Assembly: GCF_036324505.1 (NCBI RefSeq)
Contig: NC_086363.1
Location: forward strand, 5,212,655 to 5,276,654
Origin: Eleginops maclovinus
Lineage: Eukaryota; Chordata; Actinopteri; Perciformes; Eleginopidae
Length of the DNA: 64,000 nt
Reading direction: 5' to 3'
Made by a program: the position numbers and the translations under genes. Shown piece after piece: positions 1 to 21,787 of the stretch (the stretch's first letter is position 1; the number at the start of each line of letters is the position of its first letter). The notes below the pieces were generated by a model, which was given only the letters and a program-made list of their open reading frames with translations, made no database searches and was not told where the DNA came from.

Positions 1-613
1 AGCAGATTAATCGTCAATGAAAGATACACTTTTTGCAGCCCTAGGCATTTGATTGGGAAAAGTCACATTAACATGACAAAACTGAGAGACAGAATCGGTT
101 AAAATAAGGAGAACTTACTTTTGTGTTTATATTTCTCAGAAGGGAAAAAATAAACTAACATGAGCACTTCACATCATGAACATTGGCCAGATTCAGCCAT
201 AGAGGCTAATTGTGCAGTCCCTGGCAGGTCAATAAGAAAGCACAAAAGCACAGGTAAACATTTTGCTCTTCACTATTCAAGTTAGCTCAAATATTTACCC
301 ACAGTGCAGCAGCTGATGTGTGAGAGAATCTAAAAAGGGTCAGAGGAATTAAACCATCAAACTGCACTGGACTAGGGCTTCACAGTGATGATTGGTAATT
401 TTCTTGTACATTTTTCCGCATGTAGCGCAAACACATGGGGTTATATCGGAGCAGAATTAAAAAGGAATGTATTAGGAAAGCTGGGAGTTGTAAAACAACC
501 CAAAAAGTTTGTCATCAAATATTTTGTACATATTTTATCCTCTTTCCTACAAAACCATATCGCAGTTCTGTTTATTTTGTAGGCACAGTAAACAGTCAGG
601 TGCAGGAGCTTGT

Positions 614-639
614 ACACACACACACACACACACACACAC
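614..639. repeat. Short (CA)n microsatellite
   Basis: About 13 uninterrupted CA units. Confidence 0.95.
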
Positions 640-791
640 TTACCAATTCATCAACTCATGCCCTGTTTCCTTCTGTGTCTAAGAACCACAGTCGAAGGAA
701 GCTGGGCAGAGCAGCTATTGTGTCCCCGATAGAATTAACTATTGATTTTCTCCTCAGCATTATCAATGCTGTTCTGACAACAAAACAGCTA

Positions 792-965
<174 letters not shown>

Positions 966-1632
966 AATATAAAAACACTATTCTAATACGCACACCACTG
1001 ACAGATACACAAACAATGATGCTTATAAATAATCAAACATTCAAAACAAACTGAAGCAAATGTTTCCAGTGTTTATCACACGAAATTAGGATAAACACCG
1101 TCCCATGAAACATTACACTGAGTTTACGTATCAGATGTTTATGCACTGCTTGTGCAATCAGAGCGCAGCTTTTGTGAACATCCACGGGCCTGCAGTAAAT
1201 GATGATCAAATTAATTGGGATACATTAGTATAATTATTCTAAAAACATGCCACCATGGTCACGTTCATTGTTTTGTTCCAGTCACTATTTGTGTTTCAAA
1301 ATTGATATCATAAAACCTTTTATTTCTGCAGGACGAAGAGTGTGTATGCGTCCTATTCCCCTATTGGTGAAACAAAGACAGTTGTATTTTTTCGTATCCT
1401 TTTTTCTCTGCTACACAAAGTTTGTGTCATTTGTGCCTTTTTTTTTTACCTTCGTCACCAAGAAATCAGATAGATTTAGCATTAAAAACTAAATAAACAC
1501 ATGTCAAATGTACCATAGTGTGTTTGGGAACTGAGAATCACTTGGATAATGAATGAGAATTTGTTGACTGTACTTGTGTTGTGTTTTTAGGTGGTTTGTT
1601 TGTTTGTTTGTTTGCCAGTAGAATTAAAGAAA

Positions 1633-1845
1633 CATTACAGGTGCATTTTTAAGTGACTTAAATCCTTTACTCAATATTGCTGCTTCAACCTCCTCCTCTC
1701 TCTCATGCCCTCTGAACCTTTATTGTACCTGTTTCACCACTCCTTATCATTGAGGTCTCCTTCAATGCCTTATAACTCTTGAACGCACCCTCCTCCTTCT
1801 CCATTTCAGCACTCCTCCATTACAGGTGCATTTTTAAGTGACTTA
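1633..1845. repeat. Duplicated segment between 28-bp direct repeats
   Basis: A segment of about 157 bp (1661-1817) is a near-identical copy, same strand, of 5,199-5,357. By eye there are about five substitutions and one 2-bp indel. It is bracketed by two exact 28-bp direct repeats (1633-1660 and 1818-1845, starting CATTACAGGTGCATT). The other copy lacks this bracket. This looks like an insertion with a long target duplication, or a templated repair event. No poly-A tail and no terminal inverted repeats are visible. Confidence 0.85.
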
Positions 1846-3155
1846 ATGGAAGGGGTTTGCATGGGCCAAGGAAGATTATATTTTGATATAATCAGATTCA
1901 AATCACAGTGCTGATACACATTATCTCTTTTAGTGCCCTCGAATTTGTTTAAAAACTCCACATCTGGTAATACTGATATTCCATTCAGAAAGCAATATTT
2001 CGTAACTGCATCCTTTATATTTTTTAAATCAGCAGGCATCACTTAGCTGCCATCAGCCTCCTGACCTACTTCTACCCCACACTCTGACAAGTGTCAGGAG
2101 AAAAACAACCTCACGAAGATTTAAAAATGTCAAAGTCAGAGCCTCCAAATCCCTCTCTCTTTTTTTCTCCTGCAGCTTCACGTCTCTTTATTGACAGGAA
2201 GGATACAGCACTGTTCCAACTTAGCACCTGGCTAATTTTAGCTCCCAGAGGATTCCTCTTAAGTACAAGGATTGTGTCACACACACACACACCTGTTGGG
2301 GTTCATGTGATCTGTGTCTTTGGCACAATGTCATTGATTCATTCTTGGCTGCCTTGAAGCTGAAGACAACTTCACAAACAGGGGATGACAGTCAGCTACA
2401 AACATATACAAACATGCGCATCAGACTGCTGTAATGACAGTAATCTATTTCACATCTGTCAACAGAGAAAGCATACACTCAGAGTGTAACACACCAAGCA
2501 GCACGTAATTAAAGAACGCAGACAGAATTTCATTTATGATGGGATGCCTGCCTGACGAATGATGCGAATAATGGAGGATGAGTGTTCAATGTGACACGTT
2601 TTATAAATCATTAAGGTGTGTCACAGCAGAAACACAACAGGTACTTCCCTGTCCTATGTTACCTGTTCTTCCCATAACCACACACTGTCAGTTTAAATAG
2701 ATAATGGTCACACTCATCCTTATACACACAAAGTACAGCCAACAGGCAGATCACATTGATTTGGCAACAGGTTAGTCTTCCCACATACACACATCTGGAG
2801 CAATTTACACACAGGGGTTATAAATTGCGCCTAATCCAGTTTAGCAATTCTGTAGGGCAATTTATTAGCTGGCAGATCCGCATCAAGCAAAGTCGGTTTT
2901 ACTGTTACAACTCTATATGAGATATTTACGACAGGTGAAGGTGGAGCAGGGATGCAAACTGTTAACCCCTCAATTACTGGACAACGCCTTTAGTTTTTTA
3001 ACCATTGTGTTGAATTGGGAATACAGAATCTTATTTGATGCAAAAGGGTTTCTGGGAGTAACAAATACGTGTATTATGTTTGTTTTGTTTCAACCTCAAC
3101 AATAACTAAAATATAGTCTATCCAAAATCTACATTCATCTGCTTGTTTTAATATA

Positions 3156-3375
3156 TACAGCTCCGGAAAAAAATAAGAGACTACTCTAAATTGTTCTTAA
3201 ATCATATGGCAGTCATTCCAGTGTTTGTTGAATTTCAACCCAGAGAAAAGTATCAGTAGTTTATAACATACAATAATATATATTTGTTAAACTAACTCAA
3301 AGACATGTCTATAAATAATAAAACAAAACAAAATGATAATGCTGAAGTGGTCTCTTAATTTTTTCCGCAGCTGTA
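3156..3375. mobile_element. MITE-like DNA transposon, about 220 bp
   Basis: The left end reads TACAGCTCCGGAAAAAAATA and the right end is its near-perfect reverse complement (TTTTTTCCGCAGCTGTA). The inverted repeats run for about 26 bp, through GAGAC/GTCTC. Both ends are bounded by TA, the target duplication of Tc1/mariner-type elements. The AT-rich interior has no transposase frame, so the element is non-autonomous. The family assignment is inferred from the ends. Confidence 0.85.
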
Positions 3376-3641
3376 TTTTCTAGGCGGTGGTGGCAAAGTC
3401 CATAGGGGCTTGGCCTGGGAACTGGAAGGTCACCAGTTCAAGTCCCCGAAAGACCTAGTGCCACCGTGGTGTCCCTGAGCAAGAGACTGGTTACCTACAC
3501 TGCTCCCCGGGCGCCGTACATAATGGCAGCCCACTGCTCCTAACACTAGGATGGGTCAAATGCAGAGACCGCATTTCGTTGTCCTAGTACTTGTACTCTG
3601 TGCAATGACAATAAAGTTGAATCTTCTTCATCATCTTCATT
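3376..3641 (+). mobile_element. tRNA-derived SINE
   Basis: An imperfect Pol III B-box-like motif (AGTTCAAGTCC, about 3435-3445) lies in a tRNA-like head, followed by a body of the kind common in teleost SINEs (GGATGGGTCAAATGCAGAG). The 3' end is a LINE-like tail, ACAATGACAATAAAGTTGAA, ending in TTC/ATC-type simple sequence. The SINE directly abuts the right end of the MITE. The head is degenerate, so this is a repeat and not a functional tRNA gene. Confidence 0.8.
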
Positions 3642-5198
3642 TTGCCATATAACACGTTTAAACAGCAGCAAGTCAACTACTCTTACTCTTCTGCATCCTT
3701 TGAGCTTCCTTTCTTCCTTCCCTTTCTTCTAGGAAACATTGACAATGTTCTCTGAATTTGAGTCGTAAGTCTGCGCGCCTCTGGTGGATTCCATCTAATC
3801 CGTCCAGCTAAGCTCGGCTGCTTTCACATTAACACAGCAGAGTGAGATCAACATATTTCGGAAACATTATGACATTGGGATTAATTCACCTCATAAAAAT
3901 GTTGATTTCTCTGATGGGCAGAAAAAAATCCACTTTGGATTCACAACACATTCACTGTGAAACCTCTGGTGACTGCACATCCAGGCTTGGTTTAATCCAT
4001 TACCTAAACTTAAAACACATCTGCTCTGAGGAGACAATTTATCTACAAATTAACTATATTTCATATTTTCTGCATTTGATTATGCCAAAGTCCTATAAGC
4101 ATCAACAGGGAAATCAGTTTGCTTTCTGAAGATGCAGTATGAGCTTTCTGTAGGACAGCACTTAAGTCACTAGGAATTAAAAAACAAATGCTGATTTCTC
4201 AGTTGGTTTACAATCCTTTTCTGGATTCAATCCACACTGGTGTCTCTAATGAGTGTAACCTCAGCCATCCATGCAAACCAGACTGATAACATTCACATTA
4301 ATACACACAAGTCAAGTTTTCAGGCAACTAATCCAAACTTTAGACATTTTCCCAGGTGACAGGCACACACATTATATTTTATTAATATAGTTGTTTGGCT
4401 TTACTCTGGAGTTCCATGCATTGAGTCTTTTATTTCATATCGAATCAGAGCTCAAAACACTCCAAATGATTCATATTTTCCAATATATATTGCATTTGAG
4501 TTGGTTTACTGCCGATTAATCTAGACTACTGTGGTGTTATGATGATGAAGTCAGTGGAATTGAATATCCAACTTGACATTTATTGACTAATACTGCTGTC
4601 ATCCAATATGAAAACCTAGTGTGGGGCTTTCGAATGGTTATTTAAGTAACAATTAAAGCTATCAATTAGTATGTAAATAGTTAGAGCCTAAGATGACTTA
4701 CATCTCTTGTGTCCTCTGACTACGGACATCAAATTCCCACATTTGAAGGCTTTAAGGCCCTTACGTTTGGTCTTTTCCATCCCATATATGACTTACAGTC
4801 ACTAACGAAGTGATTCCCCAATGACTTTGAGACAACGATACCTGAAGAGCTAACTCATTTCAGGTTTAAGGACTCATTCCTTCACCACCATTTTATCAAA
4901 ACTGAAGGTAATTTGTTGTCTGTTGTCCAACAAAACTTTTAATAAACTAAATGCTTCAGTATAAAACCAGTTTACCCATCGAGTCCACAATTAAGTTTTA
5001 TAAGTTGCCTACAGGGTCTACAGTAATGAGCAATTTTCCACCCAACAGTCTTTGCAATGTTGCCAAAAATTGGATATTTTCATAGTCAACAAATGTGTCT
5101 CCATCCCTCTCTCTAACCAGCATTAAAACCATTTTTATACTGAGGGATCCGTTTCAAAAGATTCAATTTCCATATAGCTTTGCTTTTGAGTAAACCTC

Positions 5199-5357
5199 AA
5201 ATCCTTTACTCAATATTGCTGCTTCAACCTCCTCCTCTCTCTCTCATGTCCTCTGAACCTTTATTCTACCTGTTTCACCACTCCTTATCATTGATGTCTC
5301 CTTCAATGCCTTATAACTCTTGAACGCACCCTCCTCCCTCTCCATTTCAGCCCTCCT
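5199..5357. repeat. Second copy (probable source) of the 1661-1817 segment
   Basis: This copy begins AAATCCTTTACTCAATATTG and continues through a pyrimidine-rich region into CCATTTCAGCCCTCCTCC. It is about 97% identical by eye to the copy at 1661-1817. It lacks the 28-bp flanking repeats of the other copy, so it is more likely the source. Confidence 0.85.
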
Positions 5358-5489
5358 CCTCCTCCTCTTTCTGATTATCTCCCGGTGTCTCTCTGAGCTC
5401 AGTCGCTGATAGAGAGCATGCCTGGCTGACATGCCTGGTAATGAGGCTCCTAATGCAGATGGCCTCTCCCGCCCTCTTCTACTCACTTT

Positions 5490-5752
<263 letters not shown>

Positions 5753-6427
5753 CAGCCCCCCCCCCCCCCTTTGCAGGTGGTCCAAAGCACTCTTGGGTAA
5801 ACCAGTAGCTGGAGATGTTTTGAAGAGGATAAATAGAAGGACAAAAATGACTAAATTTGTCTGATCATTCAAGAGACATTGACCTATGCCAAACACACAC
5901 AAGTAAACACACCCTACACACACTCAAACAGCTTCACCTTCATGTATTTTATTTTGATCTAGAAAAAAATGGCCAATCTTACAGAAGTTGTGTAAGTGGG
6001 ATAATTTCTCTAATAATAAGAATCATTACTTTGCCTGAATATTTTGACCCACCTGTCAATCCCTTCTCCGCTGAGGGCATTGTTGCTCATTTTTCATGGT
6101 TGACTGTCAATAGTTAACCTTCACAACCTCACAACTACACCAAATAAAAAAGCAGCAGCTCTTTAAGTGCATTTCTCGTCTCTTTGTCTTTAAAGGGTTG
6201 ATTCACTTAAATTACAAAACCAAAGACGAGTGTATTTCTCTTCACCGTGGTGGTATCCAGGCATGCAAACTGATGTGGTTGTCCTTGTCTGGGTTTTGAG
6301 AGATTTATCTGAGATGTTTGCCTTCACATCAAAGCAGTATCTGTATAAATTGTGTTACTTTGAAAATAATATCTCATCCAGCAGACACAACGGTATGTAT
6401 CTTTTAGAAACAGCAACCGTGTTTGAT

Positions 6428-6471
6428 GATGTTCACAGTTTGTTGTGGATAATCCACAAACTGTGAACATC
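6428..6471. repeat. Strong short inverted repeat (hairpin)
   Basis: The left arm GATGTTCACAGTTTGT is the exact reverse complement of the right arm. The stem is extended by GGA/TCC pairs across a small bulge, leaving a loop of about 3 nt. Almost all of the 44 bp can pair. It is too short and tight-looped for a normal pre-miRNA, and I see no TA or longer target duplication marking it as a transposon. Confidence 0.85.
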
Positions 6472-8099
6472 CTTTTTATAAAAGGACCATTTCTTTGGTA
6501 GAAAACAGTCCGTTGAAAATAAGGTCTGCAGATTATTCAGAGAAACACAGCGTCTGGATATATATGCTGCTGTTAATAATAATGTACTTACAAAAACAAC
6601 TTAACTTCACTTTTATTGTTTGGTTGTTGTGGCAAATAAAAACTCAGAATGATCTTCTCTGCATGTCTAAATATCACAAGTAGTTTCGTAATAATGGTGA
6701 ACAAGCTTCACGGCATGTTGCGATTCATTGTTTGTTCTTAGGAAAACACTGAGGACGACATGTATAGGTCAGTTAGATAGAACACAGATGGAAACATGTC
6801 ATACTTAACTTAAAAAATGAAATTCAAATGACAATCTGAACCTCATAATCTAGACAGAGACTCCTCTGCAAACTGCAACAAGTTAGAATTGATAAACTAA
6901 ATTGTTGTTTGGCAAATATCTGCTTTAACAAAATGTATCTAATCATCAATAACCGAAACAAGGCTTCATCTGTAGCATACATCAAGGTCACACAGCCAAA
7001 CGTTGTGAGTGACTTAAGAACTTGAGATTTGTGAGAAGTTGAAAACAACACTCCCCAGGGAGTAGACACAACATGCCGGACTAAATGTCATACAGTGCAC
7101 GTTGGCTAATGACACATCCTGTTGCGAAGCAGCATCTGAAAAAGGGCAATCCAGAGGATGCATTTGTGTTGTAGTGCAGTTCAACACTAACTGTAGGTCA
7201 AGGTCTTTTATGTCGACATGATTGATGAGTCAAAAAAGAACAACAACGGATGATTCTTTCGCAATGTTTCTCATCACATCTCTCAGAAACAGATAACAAA
7301 CTTTGGGGTTCTAATTTAACAAGACATTTCAAAGGGTTTTATCGTCTCAGCAATGCCTTTGCTTCCCTAGATCTAATGTCAAATGGATGTTTCCTTTGGT
7401 CAATTATGTTGAAGTCATCCACCTACAGTTTATAGGCTACTGATGTTATACTCCTTAAAAACTACACCATAAACAGACATTTTACTCGACTTTAGACACT
7501 GATATCTCCAAAGTTGCTGCATGGATTTTTACTAATCAAACTGTGTTCGAAACAACCATCTGCCATCTTTCTTTTACTGTCATGCCCAACAGCTACAGCA
7601 TAGTTCAGGCTCCTCCAACAATGTGACAGACAATATACCTAACTCATAAACATAAATGAAATTAAAAAATTGAACAAATAGTTTGAAACAAGAGAATGTT
7701 GAAATGGACAAAATAGTAAGTACAACTAAGCTGAATTTAAAATGTAATATGGTCCAGGGGAATACAATACAGCTGATTGGACTACTATAAATATGTGGAA
7801 TTTAAGGAGATGTGTGTGTAAAGAGGACCCAGAAAACATGGAGGACCACAGAAGAAAATGTTCACGTGTGCTCTCGTGTTTATGTTTGAATTAGGCCAAA
7901 AACGCTTCAGTGTTTTTCATGCGTTTTCCCTTTTCTCTTAAGAACTATAGATAACCTGCTCTGATGGGAACAAACTATGATTTATGGTATGTTTCAGCTT
8001 GCCACACTGATGAGAGGACGTTTTAAAAGCCTTTCTCCTGGACAGACATTAGTTTATCTAGGCAGAGCAAAGGTGTACCCAGCCTGGGCCTGATTAGCT

Positions 8100-8480
8100 T
8101 ATTAAGGGAAATGAGCAGCAGCCGTGTGAGTGACAGCGGGCTGATGTGAGTGTTGTGCTGCGGTAAATTACTCCCCCTGAGCACAGTTATCGGTGTATTG
8201 ATCCGTGTGTTATCTATCCGTCTCTGGAGGACTCACCTCTCTGCTGGGCATGGCAGCATTGCCATAGTAACGCGGTCAGAAGCACGAGCCGGAGTCGCTT
8301 CATTTCGTCCTGTTTTAAAAGGTTTGACTTTGTGCCGCGTGCGCTGTGGAATCAGCGCCGGGGTCCTCTCGCGCAGCTCCGTGTGATGCGTTTAGAGTCA
8401 GAGGGAAGTTTCAGAGAAAGTTGATCCAAAGTCTCTCTACTCCTCCCTTTCCTCTACTCTCTCCCCCTTCTCTCCAGGTT
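8100..8480 (+). promoter_or_regulatory. CpG-richer stretch with an RFX X-box: candidate promoter
   Basis: GC and CpG content rise clearly above the surroundings between about 8,240 and 8,390. ATTGCCATAGTAAC at 8,258-8,271 is a close match to the palindromic RFX X-box, GTNRCC(A/T)NRGYAAC-like. The stretch lies about 1.3-1.6 kb upstream of the first coding exon of the SLC32-like gene. A non-coding first exon could start here and splice to an acceptor such as CTTCCCCAG ending at 9,694. That link is inferred; no TATA box is evident. Confidence 0.4.
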
Positions 8481-8510
8481 TAAACATGGGGCAAAGGAAG
8501 GGTGAAGTGA

Positions 8511-8557
<47 letters not shown>
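8511..8557. repeat. (CAGA)n microsatellite
   Basis: About 11-12 units of the tetranucleotide ACAG. Confidence 0.97.
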
Positions 8558-8558
<1 letters not shown>

Positions 8559-9748
8559 CACTTTTTACCACAAACATGCGCTTACAGTATTAATTAGGAA
8601 AGTAACCATGGAGCATCACACATTAATCACGTTATGCATCATATTTTACCAGATGAGCTTGTGTTTTGAATGTTCATTATTATCATTTTATTTCCATTAG
8701 TTTGTCTGGCAAATGCTTGGGAAACGTAAACAACTTTAAACTTTACATTGAGGGATATGGTAACCCTGAAATTGGGTCATCAGATCACTTTTTGATGAGG
8801 TTCAGTGACTTTCAAAGCAGTACTGTAATAACAATAATGTTTTCCACTGCTGCCAAACCATTGTAAACATGTGAAATTGCTTTAATTGTGAGGCAGGCGC
8901 TGAGACAGTGAATCCGTTATAGGGTTTGAGGCGTACTATACATCAGTGTGCTGCAAAACTGGAGCAATTTTGGAAAGAAAAGCTTCAAATTCTACACAGA
9001 AAATGAAATGTTGCATCAGCACAGCCCTGGATACAACAAACAAACGAGCATAGCAGGGTAAAGAAAATATTTGAAAATAACTAAGTGGAGCAGAGAAAAC
9101 TTCAGAAGTGAAGAGTTGGACAAAAGTTTTGGTCAAGTGAGTTACACAACTGTTCTGTGGCTCCTCCTGCTGCCCTGCACAACTCACCACAGTCTGGGGT
9201 AAAACTCAGGCTGCCAGGTATGAACAGCCACATGCACAAACAGAGATATGAAATAAGGATAAAATCTGAATATTAAATCCATTTTTGTCGAGAAGATATG
9301 TTACCAAACCAAACCAAAAATGAAATTTGAAAGTTGTTAAGGTTGAAATTCAGTGGAATAACCAATGATAATGACATGAAGTTAGTTATTATCAAAACAG
9401 AATAACATATCCAAAAGTTAAACCATTGTTATTTTATATCAGCATGTAAAAATGGATTCATTTTATCCCACAGTAAATAAATTGCCCTCAACTTCATCCC
9501 TGTGTTAAGGCCATTAAAGGTGTTTACTTCTTCACTGTTGAAAACACTGCTACATTAAAATGTTACAGCTCACAAAATTGTCAATCACTTCACACACCTG
9601 TGCAATAGTGCTTAGACATTGTGAGTGTGTGTGTTTGGGGGAGATTTTTTGCTGGAGTTTGTTTATGTGTCCAGTGTCAGTCAAACTTCCCCAGACCCAA
9701 AGACCTCCAGAGGCAGGGAGGCTGACTCTGCACACAGCGAGGCTGAAG

Positions 9749-18919
<9,171 letters not shown>

Positions 18920-18925
18920 GGTGGT

Positions 18926-19052
18926 GGATGATGGATCAATGGTTGGATAAATGGATGGATCAATGAATCAATGCATTAGTGGATGGGTGAATGGATAAGT
19001 GATTAATACATGGATGGATGGATGATGATGATGGATGGATGGATGGATGGAT
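18926..19052. repeat. Degenerate (GGAT)n tract in the SLC32-like 3' UTR
   Basis: Interrupted GGAT/GAT repeats begin seven bases after the stop codon and probably lie in the 3' UTR. Confidence 0.9.
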
Positions 19053-19671
19053 TTTGAAGATAAAGGAAAGGTACGTGCTCTCCTTGAAATATTTCTTCAC
19101 AGGTGATAGTCGTAGCATATTGTTTAGCAATATCAGACTGGAAAATCCATGGGTGATGAGAAGTATACAAATAATAATCTGTGTGTCAGCCACATGTTGC
19201 TTTAAGCTTCTTATATAAATCCACCTGTCACCACCTGGGATGTTTGTGGCTTTCTATTAACTAAACCATTCAATTTGCCATGCTGTGTTGTTTGTAAGAA
19301 GTAAATATAGTCCATGTTTTTACAATCGCATTGGAGAGCAAAAGAGGATTGTCACATAGTTCGTAATACAAAGTCAAATAAGTCACAGATTTTAGTTTAA
19401 GTGGGAAATGGAGTTTCTTTTTACATATAATGCAAATCAAATTAAACCATGTGAAGTGCTGAATGTGTTCCAGTCTTGTGTGTTTCTGTAATACAACAAT
19501 AAGATAATTACAGCCATTAGTGGAACAGGCTGACCTACCAAACAATTAACACTATTTGAGGTTTGTATGCTTAGATGAACATTTTTGCTGTGTATAATTA
19601 TTGTAAAAATGCTGTTTGTGATATAAAAGTGTGAACTTTATCATAGTGTGTCTAATTAGCGTTTGAGGGGA

Positions 19672-19677
19672 AATAAA
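19672..19677 (+). terminator. Candidate polyadenylation signal of the SLC32-like gene
   Basis: AATAAA about 750 nt after the stop codon, followed by a T-rich stretch and then a GT array at 19,761. It is the first canonical hexamer I see downstream of the stop. Its use is inferred. Confidence 0.4.
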
Positions 19678-19757
19678 TATTGAAGATTATATATTTTTCT
19701 CATTTGGGCTTGAGAGGATTGAATGATGTTTGTCTTATCTCATGTCTGAATTTGCAA

Positions 19758-19905
<148 letters not shown>

Positions 19906-20507
19906 CACGCGGGTGGGAGTCATTTTGGCTTTGGTTCGGCTTCTGTTTATGTGCTTCCAACGCACTGTGGAAGTGGGTTGATCCAAACTGTGAAAGAAAA
20001 GAAAAGGAAAAAGGGCGACAGAGGAGACGAAAATGGTTTCATTTTTCATTCTGTGAAAAACATCTACTGGTAAAGTGAAAAGTGAGAGGAAAGAAAAATG
20101 AGCAGGAAAAAGATAAAACTGAGAAAGGGCAAAACTGAATCACAGTTGAATTAAAGAAGGTCAACAGAAGTTACAGAGGAGAAATTTAAGTTTTCTCTTT
20201 TCCCGCAGGGGTTAGATGAACTATGTATTTTTACTAGTCACTGGTCAGACATATAAACACACACACACACGCAAAAACACCACTGCATCACACTAAGCTC
20301 GTAAAATGTAGTCAGACTAAAAACAATTGCGGTCATTTTCTTTCTGAGCAGAAAACTGTCCCTGTAGGCAAAGTCCATTTGTAGTAAATCTCTTTAGTTC
20401 AATAAAGTTTTATTTGATCAAGTGTAGGGGAAAACCACGGGCAGAAGGACAAAGAGAGGGGCTGAAATGTTGAAAGTCAGTGAAGACAACATGAAACAGG
20501 AGCTTTC

Positions 20508-20768
20508 AAGGTTTTATTGGTCATATGCACAGCAGATACAACGTATATGTTGGCAATGAAAATCTCATATCCCATGCTCCTCCAACAACTCAACATACAT
20601 GGTGCAAATAAGATAAATAAAACAGTGCAAAAAGAGAGAAGAATATTTACAATACAATAAAGATATTGAGGATGTGAAAGATATACATATGTGGAATACA
20701 TTGAGAGTATTTAAACACTTTACACTGTTGAATGAGGAGGTATGGACAGATGCATGCATTATGTATAA
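20508..20768 (-). mobile_element. Interspersed repeat, probable non-LTR element tail
   Basis: It starts TTTTATTGGTCATATGCACA and contains AATGAAAATCTCATATCCC and a stretch with repeated short A-rich words. This resembles the reverse complement of the 3' end of dispersed teleost retro-elements. Identity is by general resemblance; no coding part is present. It runs directly into a 49-bp tandem array. Confidence 0.5.
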
Positions 20769-21013
20769 CAGATGTATATGGCAGATATGTATAATATATA
20801 TATATGGGTACTATAAACAGATGTGTATGGCAGATGTGTATAATATATATATATGGGTACTATAAACAGATGTGTATGGCAGATGTGTATAATATATATA
20901 TATGGGTACTATAAACAGATGTATATGGCAGATATGTATAATATATATATGGGTACTATAAACAGATGTGTATGGCAGATGTGTATAATATATATATATG
21001 TGTGTACTATAAA
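20769..21013. repeat. Minisatellite, about 49-bp unit, five copies
   Basis: Units begin CAGATGTRTATGGCAGAT at 20,769, 20,818, 20,867, 20,916 and 20,963, with a partial sixth at 21,014. Periods are 49, 49, 49, 47 and 51 bp; the differences come from an internal (TA)n. Two of the units share the same pair of G-to-A changes, suggesting a higher-order copying step. Confidence 0.95.
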
Positions 21014-21345
21014 CAGATGTGAGTAGCACAAAGGATAGATCGACCTTTGAACAGATTATCATTACTACACAATGCCAGATATAAAGCACCTTATATAAAT
21101 AAACGTATTATAAAACGTATATATACATTGCAAGGTGCTGTTTGTTGCATTTAAACATAATTGAATCAACCTGCACACATGCCTTTAGGTATAGATATTA
21201 CAACAGTAAAATAAAACCGTGGCCTCTACCAAGCTGAATATATTTCTACATAAATTCAATATTACCAAAATATGAGTTGGTAGAATATATGAGAGGACAT
21301 GATAAGCATCAAGGTTGCTTACAAACTGTCAACACTCATGTTACA

Positions 21346-21465
<120 letters not shown>

Positions 21466-21539
21466 ACAGGTTGACAAAGACTTTAAGCCAACACACCTGT
21501 CACCTCCTTCGAGATATCATTACAAGACGTGTGTGTGTG

Positions 21540-21542
<3 letters not shown>

Positions 21543-21624
<82 letters not shown>
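21543..21624. repeat. (GT)n microsatellite
   Basis: About 41 GT units, the middle array of the CA-GT-CA cluster. Confidence 0.98.
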
Positions 21625-21625
<1 letters not shown>

Positions 21626-21702
21626 TGTGAGAGAGAGATAGAGAACGATGGATAGTTGACAGCCTGACATGCTGTGTACATGTCACATCACCATATGATA
21701 CT

Positions 21703-21703
<1 letters not shown>

Positions 21704-21780
<77 letters not shown>
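21704..21780. repeat. (CA)n microsatellite
   Basis: About 38 CA units, the third array of the CA-GT-CA cluster. Confidence 0.98.

Positions 21781-21787
<7 letters not shown>

Noticed and set aside
3376..3460. Possible tRNA gene
   Set aside because: Only an imperfect B-box and a tRNA-like head are present, without a foldable cloverleaf, and they are followed by a SINE body and tail.
6428..6471. microRNA precursor
   Set aside because: At about 44 nt with a loop of 3 nt it is shorter than animal pre-miRNAs, and the arms do not extend further.
8150..8386. Open frame of 78 codons in the CpG-rich stretch
   Set aside because: No recognisable domain or splice context. The frame is explained by higher GC content.
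20769..21013. CRISPR-like array of repeats
   Set aside because: Whole units are repeated without distinct spacers; the host is eukaryotic and the array is a minisatellite.
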